Shown: one piece after another, positions 1 to 7,755 of the stretch | Numbering within the stretch: position 1 is the stretch's first letter | How the letters are laid out: every line of letters starts with the position of its first letter | Origin: Streptomyces griseoviridis | GTDB lineage: Bacteria > Actinomycetota > Actinomycetes > Streptomycetales > Streptomycetaceae | Assembly: GCA_014649155.1 (NCBI GenBank) | Contig: BMSM01000011.1 | Span: 1-64,000, forward strand | Reading direction: 5' to 3' | Length of the DNA: 64,000 nucleotides | Notes under the pieces: generated by a model | Databases searched by the model: none | The model's input: only the letters and a program-made list of their open reading frames with translations | What the model was told of the DNA's origin: nothing | Translations under genes and position numbers: made by a program

Positions 1-882
1 GGCCAGCTTGTAGACGTCCACCTGGGCCCGGCCGCAGGACGGGCAGGAGACGATCTCCAGGCCGCGCTGGCGGAGGTTGAGGGACTCCAGGATCTGGATG
101 CCGACCTTGATCTCCTCGACGGGCGGCGCGCTCAGGGACACCCGGATCGTGTCGCCGATGCCCTGGGAGAGCAGGGCGCCGAAGGCGACGGCCGACTTGA
201 TGGTGCCCTGGAAGGCGGGGCCGGCCTCGGTGACGCCGAGGTGGAGGGGGTAGTCGCACTGTGCGGCGAGCTGGCGGTAGGCCTCGACCATGACCACCGG
301 GTCGTTGTGCTTCACGGAGATCTTGATGTCCCGGAAGCCGTGCTCCTCGAAGAGGGACGCCTCCCACAGCGCGGACTCGGTGAGCGCCTCGGGGGTGGCC
401 TTGCCGTACTTCTGGAGCAGGCGGCGGTCCAGCGAGCCCGCGTTCACGCCGATGCGGATCGGGGTGCCGTGGTCCTTGGCGGCCTGGGCGATCTCCTTGA
501 CCTTGTCGTCGAACTGCTTGATGTTCCCGGGGTTGACGCGGACCGCGGCGCAGCCGGCCTCGATGGCGGCGAAGACGTACTTCGGCTGGAAGTGGATGTC
601 CGCGATGACCGGGATCTGCGACTTCCTGGCGATGACCGGCAGCGCGTCGGCGTCGTCCTGGGTGGGGCAGGCCACGCGGACGATCTGGCAGCCGGAGGCC
701 GTCAGCTCGGCGATCTGCTGGAGGGTGGCGCCGATGTCCGAGGTGCGGGTGGTGGTCATCGACTGCACGGACACCGGGGCGTCGCCGCCCACCGCGACCG
801 AGCCGACCTGGATCTGCCGGCTCTTCCGGCGTTCGGCGAGCCTGGTCGGAACGGACGGCATGCCGAGAGAAATCGCAGTCAT
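1..882 (-). CDS. ispG: 4-hydroxy-3-methylbut-2-enyl diphosphate synthase (partial)
   Basis: Penultimate enzyme of the MEP isoprenoid pathway: it reduces 2-C-methyl-erythritol 2,4-cyclodiphosphate to HMBPP with a 4Fe-4S cluster. The 294 codons present start at the ATG read from 882 (MTAISLGMPS) and run off the left edge, so about 90 C-terminal residues are missing compared with the usual 380 or so. The TIM-barrel part is complete, and the CPSCGR motif (C280 and C283, two of the three cluster ligands) lies just inside the window. It follows dxr and rseP on the same strand, so two steps of one pathway are clustered. A strong hairpin at 1012-1033 separates it from rseP, so it may have its own promoter in 883-1010. 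The identification is secure. Confidence 0.95.
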   Translation of the reverse strand, partial: MTAISLGMPSVPTRLAERRKSRQIQVGSVAVGGDAPVSVQSMTTTRTSDIGATLQQIAELTASGCQIVRVACPTQDDADALPVIARKSQIPVIADIHFQPKYVFAAIEAGCAAVRVNPGNIKQFDDKVKEIAQAAKDHGTPIRIGVNAGSLDRRLLQKYGKATPEALTESALWEASLFEEHGFRDIKISVKHNDPVVMVEAYRQLAAQCDYPLHLGVTEAGPAFQGTIKSAVAFGALLSQGIGDTIRVSLSAPPVEEIKVGIQILESLNLRQRGLEIVSCPSCGRAQVDVYKLA

Positions 883-1011
883 CTGCTGTGCAACCCCAAG
901 TCGTGGATCAAGGCCCGGTCCCGTCAGCGGCGGGCTCCGATCATTCGAGATTACGGCACCGGGCCGGCGCCCGGCACATTCCTGCGCCGTGATGGCACTC
1001 GAAGGAAGGCA

Positions 1012-1033
1012 GCCCGGCACAAGCGTGCCGGGC
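1012..1033 (-). terminator. Hairpin between rseP and ispG
   Basis: A perfect 9-bp stem (GCCCGGCAC / GTGCCGGGC) with a 4-base loop lies just after the rseP stop codon. There is no T-run, as is common in Streptomyces. It probably ends or attenuates the dxr-rseP transcript before ispG. Confidence 0.6.
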
Positions 1034-1052
1034 CGCCGTGAACCGTGGATGG

Positions 1053-2357
1053 CTAGGAGATTCTCACGGGGTTGACCACGTCGGCGACGAGCACCAGCAG
1101 TGTGAAGCAGACGAAGACGCCCGCCACCACGTAGGCCACCGGCATGAGCTTCGCCACGTCGAACGGGCCGGGGTCGGGGCGGCGCAGGACCTTCGCCACG
1201 TTGCGGCGCAGCGCCTCCCACAGGGCGCCCGCGATGTGCCCGCCGTCGAGCGGGAGCAGCGGGAGCATGTTGAACAGGAAGAGGGAGAGGTTGAAGCCGG
1301 CGACCAGCATCACGGCCATGGCGAGCTGCTGGGTGGGCGGGATGTCCAGGGTGAAGATCTCGCCGCCGACGCGGGCGGCGCCGACGACGCCCATCGGGGA
1401 GTCCGGTTCGCGGGGGCCGTCGCCGAAGGCGGCGTCCCACAGCGCCGGGATCTTGCCGGGCAGGGCGGCGAGGGAGTCGACGGCGTCGCCGATCCGGTCG
1501 CCCATCCAGACCACGGAGTCGCCGAAGTCCTGCTTGACGACGCCGGTGGCGGCGCTGAAGCCGAGGAAGCCGGCGGTGACGTACTCGCCCTGGACGTAGC
1601 CGCCGCTGCCGTCCTTCTTGGCGACCTTGTTGGTGGCGATCTCGGCGTGCAGGGTGACGTCCTCGCCGTCGCGCTCGACGACGATCGGGACGGTCTCGCC
1701 CGGGTGGGCGCGGATCAGGTCGGACAGCTCGTCCCACTTGTCGGTGCGGACGCCGTCGAAGGAGACGATCTTGTCGCCGGCCTTGAGCCCGGCCGCGGCG
1801 GCCGGGGAGGGGGCGTCGGCGTCGGTGCACTTGTCGCGGTTCTCGGACTGGGAGATCACGCACTGGGAGACCGAGCTGACGGTGGTGGTCTGCTGGGAGA
1901 TGCCGAAGCCCATCAGGACGATGAGGAACAGCACCACCGCGAGGATCAGGTTCATGAACGGGCCGCCGAACATGACGATGACCCGTTTCCAGGGCTTGCG
2001 CGTGTAGAAGAGCCGGTTCTCGTCGCCGGGGCGCAGTTCCTCGAAGGCGGCCGAGCGGGCGTCCTCGATCATGCCGCGCCACGGGGAGGTGGAGCGGGCC
2101 TCCAGCTTGCCGTCGGGGCCGGGCGGGAACATTCCGATCATGCGGATGTAGCCGCCGAACGGGATGGCCTTGATGCCGTACTCGGTCTCGCCCTTCTTCC
2201 GGGAGAAGAGGGTCGGGCCGAAACCGACCATGTACTGCGGCACCCGGATGCCGAACAGCTTGGCCCAGGACAGGTGGCCCAGCTCGTGCCAGGCGATGGA
2301 GAACAGCAGGCCGACCGCGAAGACGACTATGCCGAGGATGAACATCAGGGTCGTCAT
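1053..2357 (-). CDS. rseP: RseP-type site-2 (M50) intramembrane zinc metalloprotease
   Basis: Polytopic membrane protease of 434 aa. The zinc site HELGH is at residues 24-28 in the first membrane helix. A PDZ domain sits near the middle, around the AAGLKAGDKI motif. The second catalytic motif, NMLPLLPLDGGH, lies near the C-terminus before the last helix. Known relatives cut anti-sigma factors or other membrane proteins within the bilayer; the substrate here is unknown. The ATG overlaps the dxr stop codon by 4 bases (ATGA), so the two genes are translationally coupled, an arrangement I recall from other actinobacteria. Length and motifs are normal for the family. Confidence 0.9.
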   Translation of the reverse strand: MTTLMFILGIVVFAVGLLFSIAWHELGHLSWAKLFGIRVPQYMVGFGPTLFSRKKGETEYGIKAIPFGGYIRMIGMFPPGPDGKLEARSTSPWRGMIEDARSAAFEELRPGDENRLFYTRKPWKRVIVMFGGPFMNLILAVVLFLIVLMGFGISQQTTTVSSVSQCVISQSENRDKCTDADAPSPAAAAGLKAGDKIVSFDGVRTDKWDELSDLIRAHPGETVPIVVERDGEDVTLHAEIATNKVAKKDGSGGYVQGEYVTAGFLGFSAATGVVKQDFGDSVVWMGDRIGDAVDSLAALPGKIPALWDAAFGDGPREPDSPMGVVGAARVGGEIFTLDIPPTQQLAMAVMLVAGFNLSLFLFNMLPLLPLDGGHIAGALWEALRRNVAKVLRRPDPGPFDVAKLMPVAYVVAGVFVCFTLLVLVADVVNPVRIS

Positions 2358-3610
2358 GCACGGGCCTCCGCCGCTTGTGCCGCCAGTTCCCGGGCCCGGG
2401 TGCGCGCCCAGGTCTCCGCTTCGAGGACGTCCGCGACGGTCAGGGAAGTTCCCGTGGACGGGGTGCCGTGCTCGTCGACCACCCGGGTGACGGTCTCCAT
2501 GATGCCGAGGTAGGACAGCGTCCCGGCGCGGAAGGCCTCGACGCACTCCTCGTTGGCCGCATTGAACACCGCCGGGGCCGTGCCCGCGAGCTGCCCGACC
2601 CGGCGGGCCAGGTTCACCGCGGGGAACGCCTCGTTGTCGAGCGGGAAGAACTCCCAGGTGGACGCCGTGCTCCAGTCGAAGGCGGGAGCGGCGTCCGGTA
2701 CCCGCTCGGGCCAGCCGAGGCCGATGGCGATGGGGCCGCGCATGTCGGGGGGCGTGGCCTGGGCGAGCGTGGAGCCGTCGGTGAACTCGACCATGGAGTG
2801 GACGTAGGACTGGGGGTGGACGACGACCTCGATGCGGTCGAAGGGGATGTCGTAGAGGAGGTGGGCCTCGATGACCTCCAGGCCCTTGTTGACGAGGGTC
2901 GCGGAGTTGATGGTGATGACCGGGCCCATGGCCCAGGTGGGATGCGCGAGGGCGTCCTCGACGGTGACGGCGGCGAGCTGCTCCCGGGTCCGGCCGCGGA
3001 ACGGGCCGCCGGAGGCGGTGACGACCAGTCTGCGCACGTCGGCGCGGGTGCCGGCGGCGACGGCCTGGAAGAGGGCGGCGTGCTCGGAGTCGACGGGGAT
3101 GATCTGTCCGGGCTTGGCGAGGGCCTTGACCAGCGGGCCGCCCACGATGAGCGACTCCTTGTTGGCGAGCGCGAGGGTGCGGCCCGCCTCCAGGGCGGCG
3201 AGGGTGGGGGCGAGGCCGATGGAACCGGTGATGCCGTTGAGGACGGTGTGGCAGTCGGAGGCGGCGGCCTGCGTGGCGGCGTCGGGTCCGGCGAGGATCT
3301 CGGGGAGCGGCTCCCCCGTGCCGTACCGGGCCCGCAGGGCTTCCCGCAGCGCCGGGACGACGTCCTCGCGGGCCACGGCGACGGTGCGCACCCGCAGCCG
3401 GTACGCCTGCTCGGCGAGGAGCGCCACCCGGCCGCCGTGGGCGGACAGGGCGGTGACCCGGAAGCGGTCCGGGTTGCGCAGGACGAGGTCGATGGCCTGG
3501 GTCCCGATCGACCCGGTGGAGCCGAGGATCACCACGTCCTTCGCGCCGTCTCCCGCGAGGGGGTCGTGGACGAGGTGCGGGTCGGCGAGGGGGGCAGGGC
3601 TGTCGGTCAT
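2354..3610 (-). CDS. dxr: 1-deoxy-D-xylulose 5-phosphate reductoisomerase
   Basis: First committed enzyme of the MEP pathway: it converts DXP to MEP with NADPH and a divalent metal. The 418-aa protein has the N-terminal NADPH-binding loop GSTGSIGTQA (about residues 30-39), the ALANKESLIVGG segment, the SEHAALFQ motif that carries metal ligands, and the NKGLEVIEAH motif. Length is slightly above the usual 390-400 because of a short polar N-terminal extension. It is coupled to rseP by a 4-base overlap and sits two genes before ispG of the same pathway. Confidence 0.96.
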   Translation of the reverse strand: MTDSPAPLADPHLVHDPLAGDGAKDVVILGSTGSIGTQAIDLVLRNPDRFRVTALSAHGGRVALLAEQAYRLRVRTVAVAREDVVPALREALRARYGTGEPLPEILAGPDAATQAAASDCHTVLNGITGSIGLAPTLAALEAGRTLALANKESLIVGGPLVKALAKPGQIIPVDSEHAALFQAVAAGTRADVRRLVVTASGGPFRGRTREQLAAVTVEDALAHPTWAMGPVITINSATLVNKGLEVIEAHLLYDIPFDRIEVVVHPQSYVHSMVEFTDGSTLAQATPPDMRGPIAIGLGWPERVPDAAPAFDWSTASTWEFFPLDNEAFPAVNLARRVGQLAGTAPAVFNAANEECVEAFRAGTLSYLGIMETVTRVVDEHGTPSTGTSLTVADVLEAETWARTRARELAAQAAEARA

Positions 3611-3703
3611 CCCCCCATTGTTGCCTCAACGGCTGTCCGGGAGGACAGCGCGTCCCTCGGGCGGGTGGCGCGGTGTCCGCCCGGGGCGACGCCCAGGTGG
3701 ATC

Positions 3704-5692
3704 TCACCTGATGGGACGGTGGACGTTCGTTCTCGTACTGGCGCCGGGGGTGGCGTCGGCGATCCACGGGCCGTCGCCGGAGGGGTCGACGATGCCGTGT
3801 TCCAGCCATGCATAGGTACCGGACAGGACGCCCTTGACCACCGTGCGGTCGAGACCGTCGGTGTTGGACCACAGGCGGCCGAAGAGTTCCTCGACGCGGA
3901 GGCGGGCCTGGCGGCAGAAGGCGTCGGCGAGCTGGTACGCCTCGCGGCCGTGCTCGCCGCGGGAGCGGAGGAGCTCGGCGCGGACGCAGGCGGCGGACAT
4001 GGCGAAGAGTTCGGCGCCGATGTCCACGATCCGGCCGAGGAAGCCCTGCCTGGTCTCCATCCGGCCCTGCCAGCGGGACATGGCGTAGAAGGTGGAGCGG
4101 GCGAGCCGGCGGGCGGTGCGCTCCACGTACCGCAGGTGCGGCGAGAGGTCGACCTCGTGCTTGAAGTCGCCGTAGGAGGTCGGGAGCTGGCCGGGTCCTG
4201 CGATCAGTTTCGGGAGCCACCCGGCGTAGAAGGCGCCGGCCCGGGCACCCGCCCGCGCCTTGTCGGACAGGGACTTCTCCGGGTCGATCAGGTCGCCCGC
4301 GACCGACAGGTGGGCGTCGACGGCCTCGCGCGCGATGAGCAGGTGCATGATCTCGGTGGAGCCCTCGAAGATGCGGTTGATGCGCAGGTCGCGCAGGAGC
4401 TGCTCGGCGGGGACCGCGCGTTCGCCGCGGGCGGCGAGGGATGCGGCGGTCTCGAAGCCGCGCCCGCCGCGGATCTGGACCAGTTCGTCCGCCATCAGCC
4501 AGGCCATCTCGGAGCCGTAGAGCTTGGCGAGGGCGGCCTCGATGCGGATGTCGTTGCGGTCCTCGTCGGCCATCTGGGAGGAGAGGTCGAGGACGGCTTC
4601 GAGAGCGAAGGTGGTGGCGGCGATGAAGGAGATCTTGGCGCCGACCGCCTCGTGCAGGGCGACCGGCTTGCCCCACTGCTCGCGGGCGGCCGACCACTCG
4701 CGGGCGATCTTCAGACACCACTTGCCGGCGCCGACACACATCGCGGGCAGCGAGAGGCGGCCGGTGTTGAGGGTGGTGAGGGCGATCTTGAGGCCGGCGC
4801 CCTCGGGGCCGATGCGGTGGGCGGCGGGGACGCGGACCCGGTGGAGGCGGGTGACGCCGTTCTCCAGGCCGCGCAGGCCCATGAAGGCGTTGCGGTGCTC
4901 GACGGTGACGCCCTCGGCGGCGCTCTCCACGACGAAGGCGGTGATGCCGCCCTTGTGCCCCTCCGACCTCGGGACGCGGGCCATGACGACGAGCAGGTCG
5001 GCGACGACCCCGTTGGTGGTCCACAGCTTCACGCCGTCCAGCACGTAGTCGTCGCCGTCGGGGACGGCGGTGGTGGCGAGGCGGGCCGGATCGGACCCGA
5101 CGTCCGGTTCGGTCAGCAGGAACGCGGAGATGTCGGTGCGGGCGCAGCGCGGCAGGAAGGCGTCCTTCTGTTCCTGGGTGCCGAACATCTTCAGCGGCTG
5201 CGGCACGCCGATCGACTGGTGGGCGGAGAGCAGCGCGCCGATCGCGGGGTTCGCGGAACCGACCAGGGCGAGGGCCTTGTTGTAGTACACCTGGGTCAGG
5301 CCGAGGCCGCCGTACCTGGTGTCGATCTTCATGCCGAAGGCGCCCAGTTCCTTCAGCCCGGTGATGACGTCGTCGGGGATGCGGGCGTCCCGCTCGATGG
5401 CCGCGCCGTCGATCCGGGTCTCGCAGAAGTCGCGGAGCTGGGCGAGGAACGCCTCGCCGCGGCGGCTCGCCTCGTCGTCCGGGAGCGGGTGGGGGTGGAT
5501 GAGGTCGAGACGGAAGCGGCCGAGGAACAGCTCCTTGGCGAAGCTGGGCCTGCGCCAGTCGCGCTGCCGGGCGTCCTCCGCCACCTGCCGGGCCTCCCGC
5601 TCGGTGACGGCGGGCCGGGAGGCGGGGGAAGCGGACGAAGGGGAGGACGAAGAGGACGAAGAGGACGAAGAGGGGGTGGCTGGTGCGGACAT
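3704..5692 (-). CDS. Long acyl-CoA dehydrogenase family protein
   Basis: FAD-dependent flavoprotein expected to oxidise acyl-CoA thioesters at the alpha-beta bond. The 662-aa protein starts with a low-complexity serine run (residues about 6-20). The acyl-CoA dehydrogenase fold follows, with the motifs LLTEPDVGSDPARL, WTTNGV, MGLRGLENG and IRGGRGFETA, and then a C-terminal extension of about 180 residues typical of the large actinobacterial subgroup. I chose the ATG at 5692 because GAGGTGACC stands in front of it; the frame is open further up to 5788 but lacks a ribosome binding site there. The substrate cannot be told from sequence. It is separated from dxr by 93 bases. Confidence 0.85.
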   Translation of the reverse strand: MSAPATPSSSSSSSSSSPSSASPASRPAVTEREARQVAEDARQRDWRRPSFAKELFLGRFRLDLIHPHPLPDDEASRRGEAFLAQLRDFCETRIDGAAIERDARIPDDVITGLKELGAFGMKIDTRYGGLGLTQVYYNKALALVGSANPAIGALLSAHQSIGVPQPLKMFGTQEQKDAFLPRCARTDISAFLLTEPDVGSDPARLATTAVPDGDDYVLDGVKLWTTNGVVADLLVVMARVPRSEGHKGGITAFVVESAAEGVTVEHRNAFMGLRGLENGVTRLHRVRVPAAHRIGPEGAGLKIALTTLNTGRLSLPAMCVGAGKWCLKIAREWSAAREQWGKPVALHEAVGAKISFIAATTFALEAVLDLSSQMADEDRNDIRIEAALAKLYGSEMAWLMADELVQIRGGRGFETAASLAARGERAVPAEQLLRDLRINRIFEGSTEIMHLLIAREAVDAHLSVAGDLIDPEKSLSDKARAGARAGAFYAGWLPKLIAGPGQLPTSYGDFKHEVDLSPHLRYVERTARRLARSTFYAMSRWQGRMETRQGFLGRIVDIGAELFAMSAACVRAELLRSRGEHGREAYQLADAFCRQARLRVEELFGRLWSNTDGLDRTVVKGVLSGTYAWLEHGIVDPSGDGPWIADATPGASTRTNVHRPIR

Positions 5693-5847
5693 GAGGGTCA
5701 CCTCGCCGCGTATCGGCACGGATCGGGGATGTGCGTACTCATCGGTGCTACCCGATCGTTGGTACCCGATCCCGGGCACCCCGGCCACCCTTCGTACGGC
5801 CGTTCGGCCGAGAAGCGCGGGGGGCGTACGCGGGTCTCGGCCGGCCT

Positions 5848-5863
5848 GTCGAAGCGCTTCGAC
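5848..5863. promoter_or_regulatory. LacI-family operator O1 (palindrome)
   Basis: Perfect 16-bp palindrome GTCGAAGCGCTTCGAC with the central GCGC typical of LacI/GalR operators, about 108 bases before the lacI start codon. The same core occurs at 5942, 15810 and 15992. Confidence 0.75.
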
Positions 5864-5941
5864 GGAGTATGGACACCCACCTCCGCTGGGGCTACTGTCG
5901 GACCACCCTCGCCCCGCTGCCGCCCGTCATACGCGTCTGTC

Positions 5942-5951
5942 GAAGCGCTTC
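5942..5951. promoter_or_regulatory. LacI-family operator O2
   Basis: Palindromic core GAAGCGCTTC in the context GTCGAAGCGCTTCAC, only 19 bases before the lacI ATG. That position suggests autoregulation. The outer bases are less symmetric than in the other three sites. Confidence 0.65.
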
Positions 5952-5970
5952 ACACCCTTTGGAGAGCCGG

Positions 5971-6990
5971 ATGGTCACCCTCGCCGAGGTCGCCCAGCAC
6001 GCCGGAGTGTCGGCGAGCACGGTGAGCTATGTCCTCAGCGGCAAGCGGTCCATCTCCACCACCACCCGGCAGCGGGTCGAGGAGAGCATCCGGACGCTGG
6101 GCTACCACCCCAACGCCGGTGCCCGCGCCCTGGCCAGCAGCCGCTCCAACATCATCGCGCTGATGATCCCGCTGCGCACCGACATGTACGTGCCGGTGAT
6201 GATGGAGATCGCCATCGCGGTCGCCACCACCGCGCGCGCCCACGGCTACGACGTCCTGCTGCTCACCGGCGAGGAGGGTCCGGACGCGGTGCGCCGGGTC
6301 ACCGGCAGCGGGCTGGCGGACGCGATGATCGTCATGGACGTCGAACTGCGCGACGAGCGGCTGCCGTTGCTGCGCGGCACGGACCGGCCGTCGGTGCTGA
6401 TCGGGCTGCCCGCCGACACCTCCGGGCTGACCTGTGTCGACCTCGACTTCCGGGCGACCGGCGCGCTGTGCGTGGAGCACCTGGCCTCGCTGGGGCATCG
6501 TGACATCGCTGTCATAGGGGAGGCGCCCGGGGTCTACGAGCGGCACACCGGGTTCGCCGAGCGGACGCTTCAGGGGCTGCGCGGGCGGGCGCTTGAGCTG
6601 GGGCTGCGGCTGCTGCACCGGCCGTGCGAGGGCGGGTACGACGCGATGGCGCTGACGCTGTCCCGGATCTTCGACGAGCGGCCCGGCACCTCGGGGTTCG
6701 TCGTGCAGAACGAGGCGGCGGTGGAGCCGCTGCTCGCGCTGCTGCGGCAGCAGGGGCGGGCGGTGCCCGAGGACGTGTCGGTGGTGGCGGTCTGCCCCGA
6801 GCAGGTCGCCACGCAGGCGTCGGTGCGGCTGACGTCGGTCGCCGTGCCCGCGCAGGAGATGGGGCGGCACGCCGTCGAGCAGCTGGTCGCCAAGCTCGGC
6901 GGGCGGGGCAGCGACGAGGTGGTGCTGCTGCCGCCGGAGCTGACGGTCCGGGCGAGTTCGGGGCCGGCCCCGGGCTGGGCCGGCCCCTGA
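5971..6990 (+). CDS. LacI-family transcriptional regulator of the glycoside locus
   Basis: Cytoplasmic repressor-type regulator of 339 aa. The N-terminal helix-turn-helix (MVTLAEVAQHAGVSASTVSY, residues 1-20) and the hinge helix (ALASSRS, around residue 53) are followed by a periplasmic-binding-protein-like effector domain. The ATG at 5971 has GGAGAG at a good distance; the longer open frame upstream covers the operators and is not coding. It sits convergent with the GH12 gene and shares operator-like palindromes with the divergent SBP/GH3 control region, so it is probably the pathway-specific regulator that responds to an oligosaccharide. The inducer is unknown. Confidence 0.88.
   Translation: MVTLAEVAQHAGVSASTVSYVLSGKRSISTTTRQRVEESIRTLGYHPNAGARALASSRSNIIALMIPLRTDMYVPVMMEIAIAVATTARAHGYDVLLLTGEEGPDAVRRVTGSGLADAMIVMDVELRDERLPLLRGTDRPSVLIGLPADTSGLTCVDLDFRATGALCVEHLASLGHRDIAVIGEAPGVYERHTGFAERTLQGLRGRALELGLRLLHRPCEGGYDAMALTLSRIFDERPGTSGFVVQNEAAVEPLLALLRQQGRAVPEDVSVVAVCPEQVATQASVRLTSVAVPAQEMGRHAVEQLVAKLGGRGSDEVVLLPPELTVRASSGPAPGWAGP
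6960..6987. terminator. Hairpin at the 3' end of lacI
   Basis: A 10-bp stem GGGGCCGGCC / GGCCGGCCCC with an 8-base loop overlaps the last codons of lacI. It faces the convergent GH12 gene and could end transcription in both directions. Confidence 0.6.
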
Positions 6991-7008
6991 CCCCGGTGTG
7001 CCCGGCGC

Positions 7009-7722
7009 TCAGCCGCCGCTGACCGTCAGGTTGTTGGTGACGAAGTCGAGACCGCCGGCCGACGAGGTGATCTCGTAGCCGAACTGCACGTCGCCGATGG
7101 TCTCGTTGCCCATCCAGCCCTTGGTGTCCTTGATCCACTTCAGGACCGGGAGGATGTTCACGGTGCCGGCGGTGGAGTCGGAGGTGCGCAGGAAGCTGTA
7201 CACCTCGTTGGCCCCGTTGTTGCCCTTGTAGACGTTCCAGGTGTGGCCGCCGAGGGTGACGCTGCCCTGGGAGGTGCCGAGCGGGCCGACGGCGCCGTTG
7301 TGGTTGACCCAGAGCATGATCTCGTAGTCGTAGTCGGTGTCCCAGATGTCGTACGAGGTGTTGTACGCGCCGGACGCCGGGACGGTGACGTTGTAGCTGC
7401 TGCTGAGCGAGGTCAGCGAGGTGATCGGCTTGTTGATCACCTTCTTGCTGTTCGGGTACGACTTGATGCCGCCGGTGTCGGGGTGGTCGGCCCACACACC
7501 CCAGTTGGTGCCGGAGTCGGCCCAGACGCACTGGCTGCCGGCGCCGGAGCCCCAGATGTTGTTGTAGAGGGTGTAGCCGTTCAGGGTGGTGTTGCCCCAC
7601 TGGTCGCAGGTGTTCCAGACGGCGGCCTGGGCGGGGGCGGCGGCGAGGCCGACGGCGGCGCCGAGGGCGAGCGCGGGGGCCAGCAGGGCCGTGGTCAGCC
7701 TGCGGGGGGTGCGGAGTGCCAT
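7009..7722 (-). CDS. Secreted GH12 endo-beta-glucanase / xyloglucanase
   Basis: Extracellular endo-acting glycoside hydrolase of 237 aa. A signal peptide (RR at 7-8, hydrophobic core, AQA cut site near 33) precedes a single GH12 beta-jelly-roll domain. The expected catalytic glutamates are visible: E134 in YDYEIMLW (nucleophile) and E217 in FGYEITS (acid/base). GH12 enzymes cut beta-1,4-glucan backbones and several prefer xyloglucan. Unlike many Streptomyces cellulases it has no carbohydrate-binding module. It is the last gene of the minus-strand SBP-permease-GH42-GH95 run, 33 bases after GH95, with GGAAGGAC before its ATG. It is the only enzyme of the locus with a signal peptide. Confidence 0.9.
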   Translation of the reverse strand: MALRTPRRLTTALLAPALALGAAVGLAAAPAQAAVWNTCDQWGNTTLNGYTLYNNIWGSGAGSQCVWADSGTNWGVWADHPDTGGIKSYPNSKKVINKPITSLTSLSSSYNVTVPASGAYNTSYDIWDTDYDYEIMLWVNHNGAVGPLGTSQGSVTLGGHTWNVYKGNNGANEVYSFLRTSDSTAGTVNILPVLKWIKDTKGWMGNETIGDVQFGYEITSSAGGLDFVTNNLTVSGG

Positions 7723-7755
7723 GGTCGTCCTTCCATGGGTGGGGGGATCGTGCGG

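Larger units (their letters stand above)
5693..5970. promoter_or_regulatory. Divergent control region of acyl-CoA dehydrogenase and lacI
   Basis: A 278-base gene-free stretch between two outward-facing genes. It contains the two operator-like palindromes listed separately and two copies of the 9-mer TACCCGATC near 5750-5775. I could not pick convincing -35/-10 pairs by eye. Confidence 0.5.

Noticed and set aside
5693..5788. Longer N-terminus for the acyl-CoA dehydrogenase
   Set aside because: No ribosome site at 5788, while GAGGTGACC is correctly placed before the ATG at 5692.
2375..6025. Very long plus-strand open frame (1216 codons) opposite dxr and the acyl-CoA dehydrogenase
   Set aside because: Typical high-GC antisense shadow: Gly/Asp/Val/Arg-rich, without family motifs, exactly mirroring verified genes.
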